Origin: a candidate division CSSED10-310 bacterium
GTDB taxonomy: Bacteria; CSSED10-310
Reading direction: 5' to 3'
NCBI GenBank assembly: GCA_003558985.1
Contig: PWNJ01000108.1
Coordinates: 1 to 48,921, forward strand
Length of the DNA stretch: 48,921 bases
Translations under genes and position numbers: made by a program
Notes under the pieces: model-generated
Told to the model about the DNA's origin: nothing
What the model saw: the letters and a program-made list of their open reading frames with translations, nothing else
Databases searched by the model: none
Shown here: positions 25,927 to 34,938 of the stretch, one piece after another
How the letters are laid out: every line of letters begins with the position of its first letter
Position numbering within the stretch: the stretch's first letter is position 1

Positions 25927-27369
25927 TTAACAGGTTTCAGCGCGATTTACAGTTAGTATTTTTATAAAGTTTGTTGGATGTTTTTCACCAGGTGGATGGC
26001 CTCCAACCAGCAGCACTGTGTCATCCAACGCGGCAAAACCGCAATGCTCAGCATAATAAAACACTTTATTTTCAATACCTTCCATATGTTTCGGAAATGT
26101 CGTAAGAAACGGTTTGACACCCCAGACAAGCGCCAGATGTCGATAGACATCCTTGTTGGGTGTCAGAGCATATATTGGTATTGCGGGTCTTCTTCTGGAA
26201 ATATACCGCGCGGAATCGCCGGAGCGAGTCATGACAACAATTGCGCGAAAGGCCTGTTTTTCGGCCAGACTACATGCGGCATCGGCAATCGCATCGGCCT
26301 GGTCGTCTACGGCAGAAATATTCCATCCCGGAAGTTTGATTTGGTCACCCCGGGAAACGCCGGTTTCAACCACAGGCGCTATTCGGGCCATCATCCGAAC
26401 AGATTCCAGGGGATATTTTCCGGTTGCAGTTTCACCGCTCAACATGACAGCGTCTGATCCGTCAATAATGGCATTGGCGACATCACTGGTTTCAGCACGT
26501 GTCGGCCGCGGATTGCGTATCATAGAATCAAGCATTTGTGTTGCCGTTATAACTGGTTTGCCGGCCTGATTTGCCGCTGCAATGATTTGTTTCTGCACCA
26601 ACGGCACCTTTTCCGGCAAAATTTCTACTCCCAGATCACCTCGAGCGACCATAATACCGTCGGACACGTCAAGGATTTCAGGAAACCTGTCAATGGCTTC
26701 CGGACGTTCAATTTTGGCGATAACCGGCGGATGCAGGTTCATTTCGGCGGCGATGCTTTTCAGTTCCAGCACATCTTCCGGACAGCGAACAAACGATAAT
26801 GCTACATAATCAACCCCCTGTTTTAATCCGAAAACCAAATCGTCCTTGTCTTTCGCAGTCAATGCAGGGGCCGTCAAAGTGACTCCCGGAAGATTGATCC
26901 CCTGCCTTTCACTCAAAATACCGCCCGTGGTAACAGTGCAGTGAATATCAGAGTCCAGAACTTTTTCTACTCTGAGTTCTATCAGACCATCCGATACCAG
27001 AATCCGGTCGCCGGATGTTACATCATTCGGGAGCGTCGGCCAGGATGTTCCGACACAGCGCCGGTCACCGGGAACCGGGCGAGTTGTTATAACAAAGGGT
27101 TGTTCAGGCAACAGTGTGACAGGTTGTCCATCGACAAGCGGGCCGGTTCGGATTTTGGGACCCTGCAAGTCCATCATGATAGCAACGGGTGATTCAAACT
27201 GGTCTGATATTTGACGTATGCGCTTAATATATTCTGCATGAGATTTGTGATTACCATGTGAGAAATTCAGTCGAAACACATCAACGCCATTTTGAATCAG
27301 TTTCGTTATCATTTCCGGTGAATCACAGGATGGTCCCAGTGTCGCTACTATTTTTGTGCGTTCCATCAT
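25927..27369 (-). CDS. pyk: Pyruvate kinase
   Basis: A 480-residue glycolytic enzyme converting phosphoenolpyruvate and ADP to pyruvate and ATP. Signature text: RTKIVATLGPS at the N-terminus, FRLNFSHG, MDLQGPKIRTG, the catalytic IAKIERPEAI with Lys, MVARGDLGVE (metal and phosphate) and TATQMLDSMI. The start was moved inward to the ATG at 27367-27369 because GGAGGAG sits eight bases upstream and the resulting N-terminus matches the family; the longer frame would add 47 unrelated residues. It provides pyruvate for the PFOR encoded about 4 kb away, though in the other direction and as a separate transcript. Confidence 0.95.
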   Translation of the reverse strand: MMERTKIVATLGPSCDSPEMITKLIQNGVDVFRLNFSHGNHKSHAEYIKRIRQISDQFESPVAIMMDLQGPKIRTGPLVDGQPVTLLPEQPFVITTRPVPGDRRCVGTSWPTLPNDVTSGDRILVSDGLIELRVEKVLDSDIHCTVTTGGILSERQGINLPGVTLTAPALTAKDKDDLVFGLKQGVDYVALSFVRCPEDVLELKSIAAEMNLHPPVIAKIERPEAIDRFPEILDVSDGIMVARGDLGVEILPEKVPLVQKQIIAAANQAGKPVITATQMLDSMIRNPRPTRAETSDVANAIIDGSDAVMLSGETATGKYPLESVRMMARIAPVVETGVSRGDQIKLPGWNISAVDDQADAIADAACSLAEKQAFRAIVVMTRSGDSARYISRRRPAIPIYALTPNKDVYRHLALVWGVKPFLTTFPKHMEGIENKVFYYAEHCGFAALDDTVLLVGGHPPGEKHPTNFIKILTVNRAETC

Positions 27370-27429
27370 TTTTTTCTCCTCCATAGCAGACTGAACGATA
27401 TATGCCAGATAATCATATCTGTGATTTAA

Positions 27430-27610
27430 TATCAATAGAAACAGGGCTGAGGGCCGAAGGCGGAGGGCGGAGGGCCGAAGGCGGGGGAGGTAGATGGTGT
27501 GAATATCCAATACTCAACAAGGAATGTCCAATTTAGAAGTAGGGTTATCGGGAGTAATAGATATCTTTGACTTGGACATTGGACATTGGAAATTCCTTGT
27601 TGGATATTTA
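27430..27610. repeat. Tandem G-rich repeat and long inverted repeat, non-coding
   Basis: Between pyruvate kinase and tRNA-Ser lies a 448-base stretch without a gene. It contains two copies of GAGGGCCGAAGGCGG at 27449 and 27470 (21-bp period). Then there is an inverted repeat: AATATCCAA at 27502-27510 with TTGGATATT at 27600-27608, and CAACAAGGAATGTCCAA (27515-27531) with its near-perfect complement at 27586-27602, one mismatch in 17. The rest (27611-27703) shows nothing recognisable. Confidence 0.7.
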
Positions 27611-27703
27611 AAGATAAGTTAGCGCTTATGGGATAGAAGGGGTGCGGCTATTGGCCAGCACATTTTTCGGAGCGTTTTTTTTGAAACCTCCCGATGCTTG
27701 TTC

Positions 27704-27732
27704 TTGACCTGCCAGTGCCAAAAGAGTATAGT
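27704..27732 (+). promoter_or_regulatory. Promoter of tRNA-Ser
   Basis: TTGACC (27704-27709) and TATAGT (27727-27732), 17 bases apart, about 80 bases before the tRNA. Confidence 0.65.
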
Positions 27733-27817
27733 CGGCACGAGTCATGCTTCCGGTGAGTTTTATTCCTTGTGTCCGGAAGAATTTTCGGCGGGAATACATA
27801 TCGGCGGAATGCGTTTT

Positions 27818-27911
27818 GGAGAGGTGTCCGAGTTGGCCGAAGGAGCACGACTGGAAATCGTGTTGGTGGGCAAAACCTGCCACGTGGGTTCGAATCCCAC
27901 CCTCTCCGCCA
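27818..27911 (+). tRNA. tRNA-Ser (anticodon GGA)
   Basis: The acceptor GGAGAGG pairs with CCTCTCC; the discriminator is G and CCA is encoded at 27909-27911. The anticodon stem CACGA/TCGTG encloses CTGGAAA, giving GGA (reads UCC/UCU). The long variable arm and GGTTCGAATCC T-arm fit a class II serine tRNA. It lies 52 bases before the SRP RNA. Confidence 0.95.
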
Positions 27912-27926
27912 TGAACGTGTCATTGG

Positions 27927-27951
27927 GTTGAAGCAACTGAACAGCTTCAAC
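27927..27951 (+). terminator. Hairpin between tRNA-Ser and SRP RNA
   Basis: 8-bp arms GTTGAAGC (27927-27934) and GCTTCAAC (27944-27951) around nine bases. No T-tract follows, so it may be a processing or pausing hairpin rather than a true terminator. Confidence 0.4.
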
Positions 27952-27962
27952 TGATAGAGCTT

Positions 27963-28234
27963 GGGTCGTGCTAGACGGGGCGTTAGCGGTGCCCTGAACC
28001 CGAGATCCGCTATAGCGGGGTTGAATTCCCCCTCGAGGGTTACCGGTTTTCGGTCTGGAGTGAAACGGACGGTGTTGAGAATCGGGTCCTGCGCAACGGA
28101 GACTTCTGAACCATGTCAGGCCTTGACGGGAGCAGCATTAAGGAATCATCTTCGTGTGCCGCAGGGTTGCCCGGTTTGAGTCGGACGTTTCAAATTCCGC
28201 GTTAAACCGGTGTTCGACAGGGGGTGCACGACCT
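27963..28234 (+). ncRNA. ffs: Signal recognition particle RNA, long form with Alu domain
   Basis: About 270 nt. The ends pair: GGTCGTGC (27964-27971) with GCACGACC (28226-28233). The Alu domain text GGTGCCCTGAACCCG and ATCCGCTATAGCGGGG matches long SRP RNAs. The Ffh-binding S domain is at about 28111-28140, with GTCAGG on one side and GGGAGCAGCA on the other of the internal loop, and GTGTGCCGCAGGGTTGCC on the return strand. A T-tract follows. The apical loop is UGAC (28124-28127) rather than GNRA. It lies directly upstream of dnaX, a common arrangement. Confidence 0.93.
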
Positions 28235-28257
28235 TTTTCTTTCGGGAAGGTTACATT

Positions 28258-30150
28258 GTGTCATACCAGGTTTTAGCCAGAAAACGCCGCCCCCAGACAT
28301 TTGATGAAGTTGTCGGGCAAACCGCCATTACCCAAACTCTTTCAAATGCAATACGGCTTGATCGATTGGGGCACGCTTTTCTGTTTTCAGGTTCACGCGG
28401 CATTGGAAAAACAACCACCGCTCGTATTCTGGCCAAAGCGCTCAATTGCGAAACCGGCCCGACACCCGAACCGTGTAACACGTGTCGTCATTGCACCGAG
28501 ATTACAGTCGGGAAGGCGATGGATGTTATTGAGATTGACGGCGCGTCCAACCGAGGTATCGATGAGATTCGTGAACTGCGTGAGAATGTCAAATACAAAC
28601 CGGTCACAGCACGAGCAAAAATAATCATCATAGACGAAGTACATATGCTGACACGTGAGGCGTTTAATGCATTGCTGAAAACGCTTGAAGAACCGCCCGA
28701 GCATGTCACGTTTATTCTGGCCACAACCGAAGCTCATAAAGTGCCGATAACAATTTTATCCCGATGTCAACGACATGATTTCAGACGTATTGATGTGGCC
28801 ACTCTGACTGCATATCTGGCGAAAGTCTGTCAACAGGAATCAATAACAGTTGAGGAACGCACACTTGAAATTCTGGCCAGAATGGCAGACGGCGGAATGC
28901 GCGATTGCCTGTCGTTACTGGATCAGGTCATTTCATTTTCAGGAAACACCATTGACCACGACCAGACCATGGCGCTGCTGGGACGAATTGATCCGGAACT
29001 GCTGTTTGACGTTTTTCGCGGTATAGCAGATGGAAACGGAGCGGTCCCACTGCAAAAATTTGCCTTTTATATTGATAACGGTGGCGATGAAACAGTGTTC
29101 AACCGTGAAATGATGGAGATAACCCGGGATCTTATGGCGGTTAAAATCGGCGCTGCTCCAAATACCAAACTGCCTGATAATCTTGCGGACGCGTTTTCAG
29201 TTGATCAACTTGAACGCATGTTTCGTATCATGATGGATCTGGAACAGTCATTCCGAACAACTGAATTTCCAAGACTTCAAATGGATATAGCGCTGGTCAA
29301 AATGTCACGTATCGAACAGCTGACGCCTTTGTCTGATATACTGGCGCATTTGAAACGGATTGAAAGGCATCCCGATTTCGGAAAATTTGTTCCGCCAATG
29401 CCCTCCTCAAAAACACGCTCCGGAACACCGGCTTCAAAACCCTCACCAGACACTGCCAATGCCCCGGAACACTCCCGGAAAACTGTGCCAGCTCAAAAAA
29501 AAACTGAACATGCCGAAATCACTACAGAGTTAAAAGCTCCCCAAATCGGGCCTGCTAAACAAAACTCCCCGGAATTAAAATCCAAACGCAATGATTCAAA
29601 ACAACAAAATAATACCGCTCAAAAGCCTGTGTCAGAAGTGTCTGCGGCTCCAACTGCAATAAAACAGCCCGCCACAGGCGACCGTGTTGATAATACACCA
29701 CTGGAAAAACTGATTAATGCGCTCCCCCCAAAAGCGTCCCCGGTAAAAGGAAATCTGGCATCTGCGTCAGTTGAACTGTTTAATGACACAACACTCGCGC
29801 TGGTGTATCATCCTCGAAACCGCATGCAGCATGATCTTCTGACAACAACGAATAACCTGACTGAAATACTGGATGCAGCAACTCAAAAAGCGTTCGGCAG
29901 GCACATTGCCGTCACGTATCGCATAGGTGATGAATCATCAAAACCGTCTTTGCGTGAGGAACAGATTTTGCTAGGGCGGCACAAACGCGAAAAACGCTTT
30001 AAGACCGCGCAGGCGAACCCAATTGTAGAAAAAACGCTTCGAATGTTTCGTGGTAATGTTCGGGATGTACAGCTTCGGGAGACGAACGAGGTTAATTCAG
30101 ATCTTTCGGGGTGCGTATCAAATGATATGGAGGTAGATACAGATGATTAA
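28258..30150 (+). CDS. dnaX: DNA polymerase III subunits tau/gamma
   Basis: The clamp-loader ATPase, 630 residues from a GTG start. Walker A is GSRGIGKT (45-52); a zinc module uses Cys64, Cys73, Cys76 and Cys79; Walker B is DEVH (126-129); the sensor SRC motif is at 168-170. Domain III ends near residue 365. From 395 to 500 the chain is a low-complexity Pro/Lys/Gln linker, then a tau-like C-terminal domain. GAAGG lies seven bases before GTG 28258; an upstream ATG at 28210 falls inside the SRP RNA and is rejected. An A9 run at codons 413-415 could produce a short gamma form. The last codons overlap the ybaB start by 8 bp. Confidence 0.94.
   Translation: MSYQVLARKRRPQTFDEVVGQTAITQTLSNAIRLDRLGHAFLFSGSRGIGKTTTARILAKALNCETGPTPEPCNTCRHCTEITVGKAMDVIEIDGASNRGIDEIRELRENVKYKPVTARAKIIIIDEVHMLTREAFNALLKTLEEPPEHVTFILATTEAHKVPITILSRCQRHDFRRIDVATLTAYLAKVCQQESITVEERTLEILARMADGGMRDCLSLLDQVISFSGNTIDHDQTMALLGRIDPELLFDVFRGIADGNGAVPLQKFAFYIDNGGDETVFNREMMEITRDLMAVKIGAAPNTKLPDNLADAFSVDQLERMFRIMMDLEQSFRTTEFPRLQMDIALVKMSRIEQLTPLSDILAHLKRIERHPDFGKFVPPMPSSKTRSGTPASKPSPDTANAPEHSRKTVPAQKKTEHAEITTELKAPQIGPAKQNSPELKSKRNDSKQQNNTAQKPVSEVSAAPTAIKQPATGDRVDNTPLEKLINALPPKASPVKGNLASASVELFNDTTLALVYHPRNRMQHDLLTTTNNLTEILDAATQKAFGRHIAVTYRIGDESSKPSLREEQILLGRHKREKRFKTAQANPIVEKTLRMFRGNVRDVQLRETNEVNSDLSGCVSNDMEVDTDD
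29495..29507 (+). promoter_or_regulatory. Putative dnaX frameshift or transcript-slippage site
   Basis: Nine consecutive A bases (29495-29503) span codons CAA-AAA-AAA-ACT. Slipping back by one base (or copying ten A) reads AAC then TGA at 29505-29507, ending the protein at residue 416. That would give a gamma subunit with the three ATPase domains, close in length to the 431-residue E. coli gamma. Confidence 0.6.
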
Positions 30151-30451
30151 CAAAAAAATGATGAAACAGGCTCAGGAAATGATGGCCAAAATGGAACGCA
30201 TGAAAGCCGAGACCGCGCAAAAAACCGTTGAATCCACTGTTGGGGGCGGCATGGTTACGGCGGTGGCCAGAGGTGATAATACGATAGTAGAAATACGCAT
30301 TGAGCCCGATGCAGTTGATCCGCAAGACGTTGAAATGCTTCAGGACCTGGTGATAGCGGCTGTAAATGATGCGTTGAAAAAAGCACAGCAGATGATGGCG
30401 GATGAGCTTGGAAAAATTACCGGCGGGTTAAATATTCCGGGATTAATGTAA
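30143..30451 (+). CDS. ybaB: YbaB/EbfC nucleoid-associated protein
   Basis: A 102-residue protein: an N-terminal helix rich in Met, Lys and Gln, the central strand set ESTVGGGMVTAVARGDNTIVEIRI, and a helix VEMLQDLVIAAVNDALKKAQ. This is the YbaB/EbfC fold, a dimer that binds DNA. Sequence overlap with dnaX (8 bp) with GGAGGT in dnaX's last codons, and recR three bases later, gives the classic dnaX-ybaB-recR operon. Confidence 0.93.
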   Translation: MINKKMMKQAQEMMAKMERMKAETAQKTVESTVGGGMVTAVARGDNTIVEIRIEPDAVDPQDVEMLQDLVIAAVNDALKKAQQMMADELGKITGGLNIPGLM

Positions 30452-30454
30452 AAT

Positions 30455-31051
30455 ATGGCTCATCGCCTGAAAGCCCTTGATAATATTTTGGCAGAACTGG
30501 AACGGTTGCCGGCTGTCGGACGCAAATCCGCTCGACGTATAGCGTTTCATCTGCTGAAACAATCGCCGGAAAAGGTTCAACGGCTGGCGGCTGCCATTGA
30601 GAATCTTCATGATAAAATCCGGCCGTGCAGCCGATGTTTTTATCTGGCCGAGGAAGAACTGTGTTATATATGCCGGGATCCGGACCGCGATAATGTTATC
30701 TGTGTTGTTGAAGATGTTGGCGATGTGATTGCGCTGGAAGGAACGGGTGAGTATCCGGGACGATATCATGTTCTGGGTGGAGTTATCGCGCCGCTGGATG
30801 GGATCGGGCCGGAAAATCTGAATATTGAATCCCTTTTGAAACGTATCGAGCATGAACAGCCGACGGAATTGATTATCGCTACGGGTTTTACAGTTGAAGG
30901 CGAAGCAACAGCAATGTATATCAAGCGTGTTTTGAAAACATTTAACCGGAAAATATATCGTCTGGCATACGGATTGCCGGTCGGGTCAACCCTTGAACAT
31001 GCGGATGAGGCAACGATGGTCAGAGCTCTGGAAGGAAAGCGGGAACTTTGA
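30455..31051 (+). CDS. recR: Recombination protein RecR
   Basis: A 198-residue RecR, the usual length. An N-terminal helix-hairpin-helix (LPAVGRKSARRIAFHLL), a zinc finger with CSRCFY and CYICRDP, and the Toprim domain beginning ICVVEDVGDVIALE with GEYPGRYHVLGGVIAPLDGIGPENL. It works with RecF/RecO in loading RecA at gaps. Nothing is odd. Confidence 0.95.
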   Translation: MAHRLKALDNILAELERLPAVGRKSARRIAFHLLKQSPEKVQRLAAAIENLHDKIRPCSRCFYLAEEELCYICRDPDRDNVICVVEDVGDVIALEGTGEYPGRYHVLGGVIAPLDGIGPENLNIESLLKRIEHEQPTELIIATGFTVEGEATAMYIKRVLKTFNRKIYRLAYGLPVGSTLEHADEATMVRALEGKREL

Positions 31052-31089
31052 TATTTTTCCGATGGGGTTGGCGGGTGTAGCTGCCCGAA

Positions 31090-31174
31090 ATCGAATTTCG
31101 ATGAAAAATTTGTGCTAATGTATTATTATAACTGTTCGATAACCGGATATGTTTTATGGTTTAAGCCGGTTATC
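31090..31174. promoter_or_regulatory. Inverted repeats in the leader of the PFOR gene
   Basis: In the 181-base gap before the PFOR gene are ATCGAA-T-TTCGAT (31090-31102) and 9-bp arms GATAACCGG (31138-31146) and CCGGTTATC (31166-31174), the latter followed by AAAAAA. The second could be an operator or leader hairpin. No convincing -35/-10 pair was found; TATTATTATAAC near 31120-31132 is a possible -10 region. Confidence 0.4.
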
Positions 31175-31232
31175 AAAAAAGGTATTATGTTTAAGTAATT
31201 GTTTTAAAGACGTTTTTGGAAGGAGATTATAA

Positions 31233-34200
31233 ATGAAAGAACGTATGATGGAACCTATGGATGGCAATACCGCTGCAGCTCATGTGGGACATGCCTGCAA
31301 TGAAGTCTGCGCGATTTATCCCATAACTCCCAGTTCAAATATGGGTGAGATTGCTGACGAAAAATCAGCGAATGGCGAAACCAATTTATGGGATATTGTG
31401 CCGGAAGTGATTGAACTTCAAAGTGAAGGGGGCGCCTCCGCATCAGTTCACGGCGCTTTGGCAGCGGGAGCGTTGTGCACAACGTTCACCGCCTCGCAGG
31501 GGCTTCTGCTGATGATCCCGAATATGTATAAAATTGCCGGAGAATTGTTGCCGACCGTGTTTCATATCGCGGCAAGATCGTTGTCAAGTCAGGCGCTATC
31601 GATTTTTGGTGATCATCAGGATGTCATGGCTGCACGATCAACCGGCTTTGGAATGCTGGCTTCAGGATCTGTTCAGGAAGTAATGGATCTGGCGCTTATC
31701 GCCACCGCAGCCACACTGGAAACACGTGTCCCGATGCTGCATTTCTTTGATGGTTTCCGGACATCTCATGAAGTCAACAAAATATATCCTTTGACAAAAG
31801 AGGATATGAAATCATTGATTAAAGAAGAATTCATTATCGCGCATCGTGACAGAGCGTTGCGCCCGGATGTGCCAATGATCAGCGGTACCAGCCAGAATCC
31901 CGATGTTTATTTCCAGGGCCGCGAAAGTGTCAACCAGTTTTACAATGCGGCGCCTGAAATCATTGAAAAATACATGCAGACATTTGCTGAAATAACAGGT
32001 CGGACATACGAACTGTTTCAGTATTACGGTCATCCGAAAGCTGAAAAAGTCATGGTTGTTATGGGTTCGGGAGCTGAAACAGCGCATGAAACAGTGGATG
32101 AACTGGTCGCAAAAGGTGAAAAAATAGGAATGATAAAAGTGCGTCTGTACCGGCCGTTTTCTGTCAGACATTTTATCGCGGCATTACCAGCCACAACAAA
32201 ACGAATTGTCGCGATGGACAGAACAAAAGAACCGGGCGCCAGCGGCGAACCGTTGTACCAGGATATACAGGTCGCAATTGATGAGGCATATACCGAAGGA
32301 ATCGCTCCGTTCAAAACGCGACCGATTATCATCGGAGGACGGTATGGTTTGAGTTCCAAGGAGTTTACTCCCGGAATGGTCAAGGCTGTATTTGACAATC
32401 TGGGCGCCGATAAACCAAAAAATCATTTCACAATCGGGATCATTGATGATGTGACCGGCACATCACTTGAATGGAATTCCACGTTTATCAATTCATCCGC
32501 CAATGCGTTCCAGGCCATGTTTTACGGGCTGGGTTCGGACGGCACTGTTGGAGCTAATAAAAACTCAATCAAAATTATTGCCGGTGGAACCGACCTCCAT
32601 GCACAGGCATACTTCGTGTATGACTCGAAAAAAGCCGGCGCGCAAACCGTCAGCCATTTGCGTTTTGGCAAGAATCCAATCCGTAGCACTTATCTGTGTA
32701 ATGATGCTCAGTTTCTGGGGATTCATAACTTCTCATTTGTTGAGAAATACAACATGCTCGAGAATTTGCGCCCCAACGGCACATTGCTGCTGAACAGCCC
32801 GTATTCTGCTGATAAAGTGTGGGATTATTTGCCCCGCATGATGCAGGAACAGATTCTGGAAAAATCACCGAAAATATATGTGATTGATGCCGGACACCTG
32901 GCCATGAAACTGGGGTTGGGTGGCAGAATTAACACCATAATGCAGACAGCATTTTTCAAAATCAGCGGTGTGTTGCCGGAAGACGAAGCTATCAGTCTGA
33001 TTCGCGATACTATTAAGAAAACATACGGTCACAAGGGACAGGAAATCGTTGATATGAACCTGCGAGCTGTTGATGCGGCGCTTGATGCTGTGGAACAGGT
33101 TGATTATACAGACAAGAAACCGGGTAATCTGTCAATGATGCCGCCAGTGCCGGATCATGCGCCTGATTTCGTCAAAAACGTATTGGGTAAAATCATTTCC
33201 AAAAACGGTGATCTGGTGACAGTCGGCGAAATGCCCTGTGACGGCCGTTTTCCAGTCGGAACAACTCAGTATGAAAAACGAAATATTGCTATGGAAATAC
33301 CGGTCTGGCAGAGTGAAAACTGTATTCAGTGCGCCATGTGCTCATTCATTTGCCCGCATGCCTCAATACGCGTCAAGGCCTATTCGGAAGATGAACTGAA
33401 GAACGCTCCCTCCACCTTTAAAAGTATTGACGGCAAAAAACCCTATGATGGAAAGAAATGGACCGTTCAGGTAGCACCTGAAGATTGTACCGGATGCGGC
33501 GTATGCGCCGATATCTGTCCGCCGAAAAATAAAGCTCTGGTGATGCAGGAACAACGTCCGTTGCGTGACAATGAAGCCGCTAACTGGGACTTTTTCCTGA
33601 GTCTGCCCGAAATGGATAAGACAAACATCAAAAAGCATACAGTCAAAGGCAGTCAGTTGATTCGACCGCTGTTTGAGTTTTCCGGCGCATGTGCCGGGTG
33701 CGGCGAAACACCATACGTCAAACTGATGACACAACTGTTCGGTGACCGACTGCTGATTGCCAATGCAACCGGCTGTTCATCCATTTATGGCGGGAACCTG
33801 CCCACGACACCATACTGCACCCGCGAAGACGGTTTGGGACCGGCATGGACCAACAGTCTGTTTGAAGATACAGCCGAAATAGCTCTGGGATTCAGAGTTG
33901 CCGTTGACAAAAAACAGGAACAGGCAGTCAAAATGCTGAAAGACCTGGATATATCATCTGAACTGAAAGATGCCATTTTGAACGCTGATCAAAATGATGA
34001 CGGTCGTATTGAAATTATGCGTAAACGCGTTTATGAACTGAAAAACATTGTAGCCGGTAATAACCCGTTATTGGCAAGTCTGGCTGATTATCTGGTACAC
34101 AAATCCATCTGGGGATTGGGCGGTGACGGCTGGGCATACGATATCGGTTTCGGTGGCCTGGATCATGTCATGGCAAGCGGCAGAAACGTCAATATCCTTG

Positions 34201-34754
34201 TTCTGGATACCGAAGTATACTCCAATACAGGCGGTCAATGCTCAAAATCCACTCCGCGAGGTTCAACCGCCAAATTCGCTGTCGCAGGAAAATCGCTCCC
34301 GAAAAAAGATCTGGGGATGATTCTGATGACATATGGAAATATCTATGTCGCCAAAATAGCCATGGGCGCTAACCCGAATCAGGCCGTTAAAGCTTTCATG
34401 GAAGCCGAAAGCTATCCGGGATGCTCCATTATTCTGGCCTATAGCCCCTGTATCGCTCACGGAATAGATATGCAGACCATGATCGGTGAACAGAAAAAAG
34501 CGGTTGAATCCGGTCACTGGCCGTTGTTCCGGTTCGATCCGCGTCGGCTTGAAGACAATCAGAATCCGTTGCAACTGGACAGCAAAGCGCCCAGTATTCC
34601 GATGAAAGATTACATGTACAGCGAAATCCGATATCGGACACTGACCAAAAGTATGCCGGAACGCGCCGAAGAATTACTGAAACTGGCTCAAAGTGATGTT
34701 GATGTGCGATATAATGTTTACAGGCAACTGGCCGAACTGGATTTCAGCAAATAA
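31233..34754 (+). CDS. nifJ: Pyruvate:ferredoxin (flavodoxin) oxidoreductase, single chain
   Basis: An 1173-residue, homodimer-forming enzyme oxidising pyruvate to acetyl-CoA, CO2 and reduced ferredoxin or flavodoxin. The N-terminal domain begins with the family's MDGNTAAAHVGHACNEVCAIYPITPSS. Two 4Fe-4S sites occur at about 697-708 (CIQCAMCSFICPHA) and 752-763 (CTGCGVCADICPP). The proximal cluster cysteines include CAGCGETPY. The TPP-binding part is at about 963-1000 (GDGWAYDIG, then DTEVYSNTGGQCSKSTPRG). It has the complete domain order and length. GGAAGGAG precedes the ATG. It supports fermentative, oxygen-poor metabolism. A strong terminator follows. Confidence 0.96.
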   Translation: MKERMMEPMDGNTAAAHVGHACNEVCAIYPITPSSNMGEIADEKSANGETNLWDIVPEVIELQSEGGASASVHGALAAGALCTTFTASQGLLLMIPNMYKIAGELLPTVFHIAARSLSSQALSIFGDHQDVMAARSTGFGMLASGSVQEVMDLALIATAATLETRVPMLHFFDGFRTSHEVNKIYPLTKEDMKSLIKEEFIIAHRDRALRPDVPMISGTSQNPDVYFQGRESVNQFYNAAPEIIEKYMQTFAEITGRTYELFQYYGHPKAEKVMVVMGSGAETAHETVDELVAKGEKIGMIKVRLYRPFSVRHFIAALPATTKRIVAMDRTKEPGASGEPLYQDIQVAIDEAYTEGIAPFKTRPIIIGGRYGLSSKEFTPGMVKAVFDNLGADKPKNHFTIGIIDDVTGTSLEWNSTFINSSANAFQAMFYGLGSDGTVGANKNSIKIIAGGTDLHAQAYFVYDSKKAGAQTVSHLRFGKNPIRSTYLCNDAQFLGIHNFSFVEKYNMLENLRPNGTLLLNSPYSADKVWDYLPRMMQEQILEKSPKIYVIDAGHLAMKLGLGGRINTIMQTAFFKISGVLPEDEAISLIRDTIKKTYGHKGQEIVDMNLRAVDAALDAVEQVDYTDKKPGNLSMMPPVPDHAPDFVKNVLGKIISKNGDLVTVGEMPCDGRFPVGTTQYEKRNIAMEIPVWQSENCIQCAMCSFICPHASIRVKAYSEDELKNAPSTFKSIDGKKPYDGKKWTVQVAPEDCTGCGVCADICPPKNKALVMQEQRPLRDNEAANWDFFLSLPEMDKTNIKKHTVKGSQLIRPLFEFSGACAGCGETPYVKLMTQLFGDRLLIANATGCSSIYGGNLPTTPYCTREDGLGPAWTNSLFEDTAEIALGFRVAVDKKQEQAVKMLKDLDISSELKDAILNADQNDDGRIEIMRKRVYELKNIVAGNNPLLASLADYLVHKSIWGLGGDGWAYDIGFGGLDHVMASGRNVNILVLDTEVYSNTGGQCSKSTPRGSTAKFAVAGKSLPKKDLGMILMTYGNIYVAKIAMGANPNQAVKAFMEAESYPGCSIILAYSPCIAHGIDMQTMIGEQKKAVESGHWPLFRFDPRRLEDNQNPLQLDSKAPSIPMKDYMYSEIRYRTLTKSMPERAEELLKLAQSDVDVRYNVYRQLAELDFSK

Positions 34755-34784
34755 CATAACGATCATTATTCAAAATGATAATTG

Positions 34785-34814
34785 GGGGCGGATTGATTCC
34801 GCCCCTTTGTTTTT
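34785..34814 (+). terminator. Rho-independent terminator of the PFOR gene
   Basis: 8-bp arms GGGGCGGA (34785-34792) and TCCGCCCC (34798-34805), loop TTGAT, then TTTGTTTTT. Confidence 0.92.
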
Positions 34815-34830
34815 AACTGACAGTTTTCGA

Positions 34831-34900
34831 GTGACCTTCGGTCACCGGAAGGGGCGCGTCCTTCGGCCGCTGGGTTGCTTTGCAGCCGGCCAGGGAGATA
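34831..34900. repeat. Small hairpin and degenerate copy of the GGCTGC repeat
   Basis: A hairpin GTGACC-TTC-GGTCAC (34831-34845) is followed by an inverted, degraded copy of the GGCTGC-AAA-GCAGCC / CGCGGCC repeat seen at 35588 and 48706. In this copy the second arm reads GCAACC. Confidence 0.6.
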
Positions 34901-34938
34901 AGGGGCGTGATATGTGTTTTGGGATACGGTCTGAATTA

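Noticed and set aside
27370..27510. N-terminal extension of pyruvate kinase
   Set aside because: The 47 added residues are translated repeat DNA; GGAGGAG marks the ATG at 27369.
27927..27951. Promoter of SRP RNA in this hairpin (TTGAAG box)
   Set aside because: No acceptable -10 box at the right distance; the SRP RNA may be transcribed from the tRNA-Ser promoter.
28210..28257. dnaX start at the ATG 28210
   Set aside because: It lies inside the SRP RNA; GTG 28258 has a binding site and gives the family's usual N-terminus SYQVLARKRRP.
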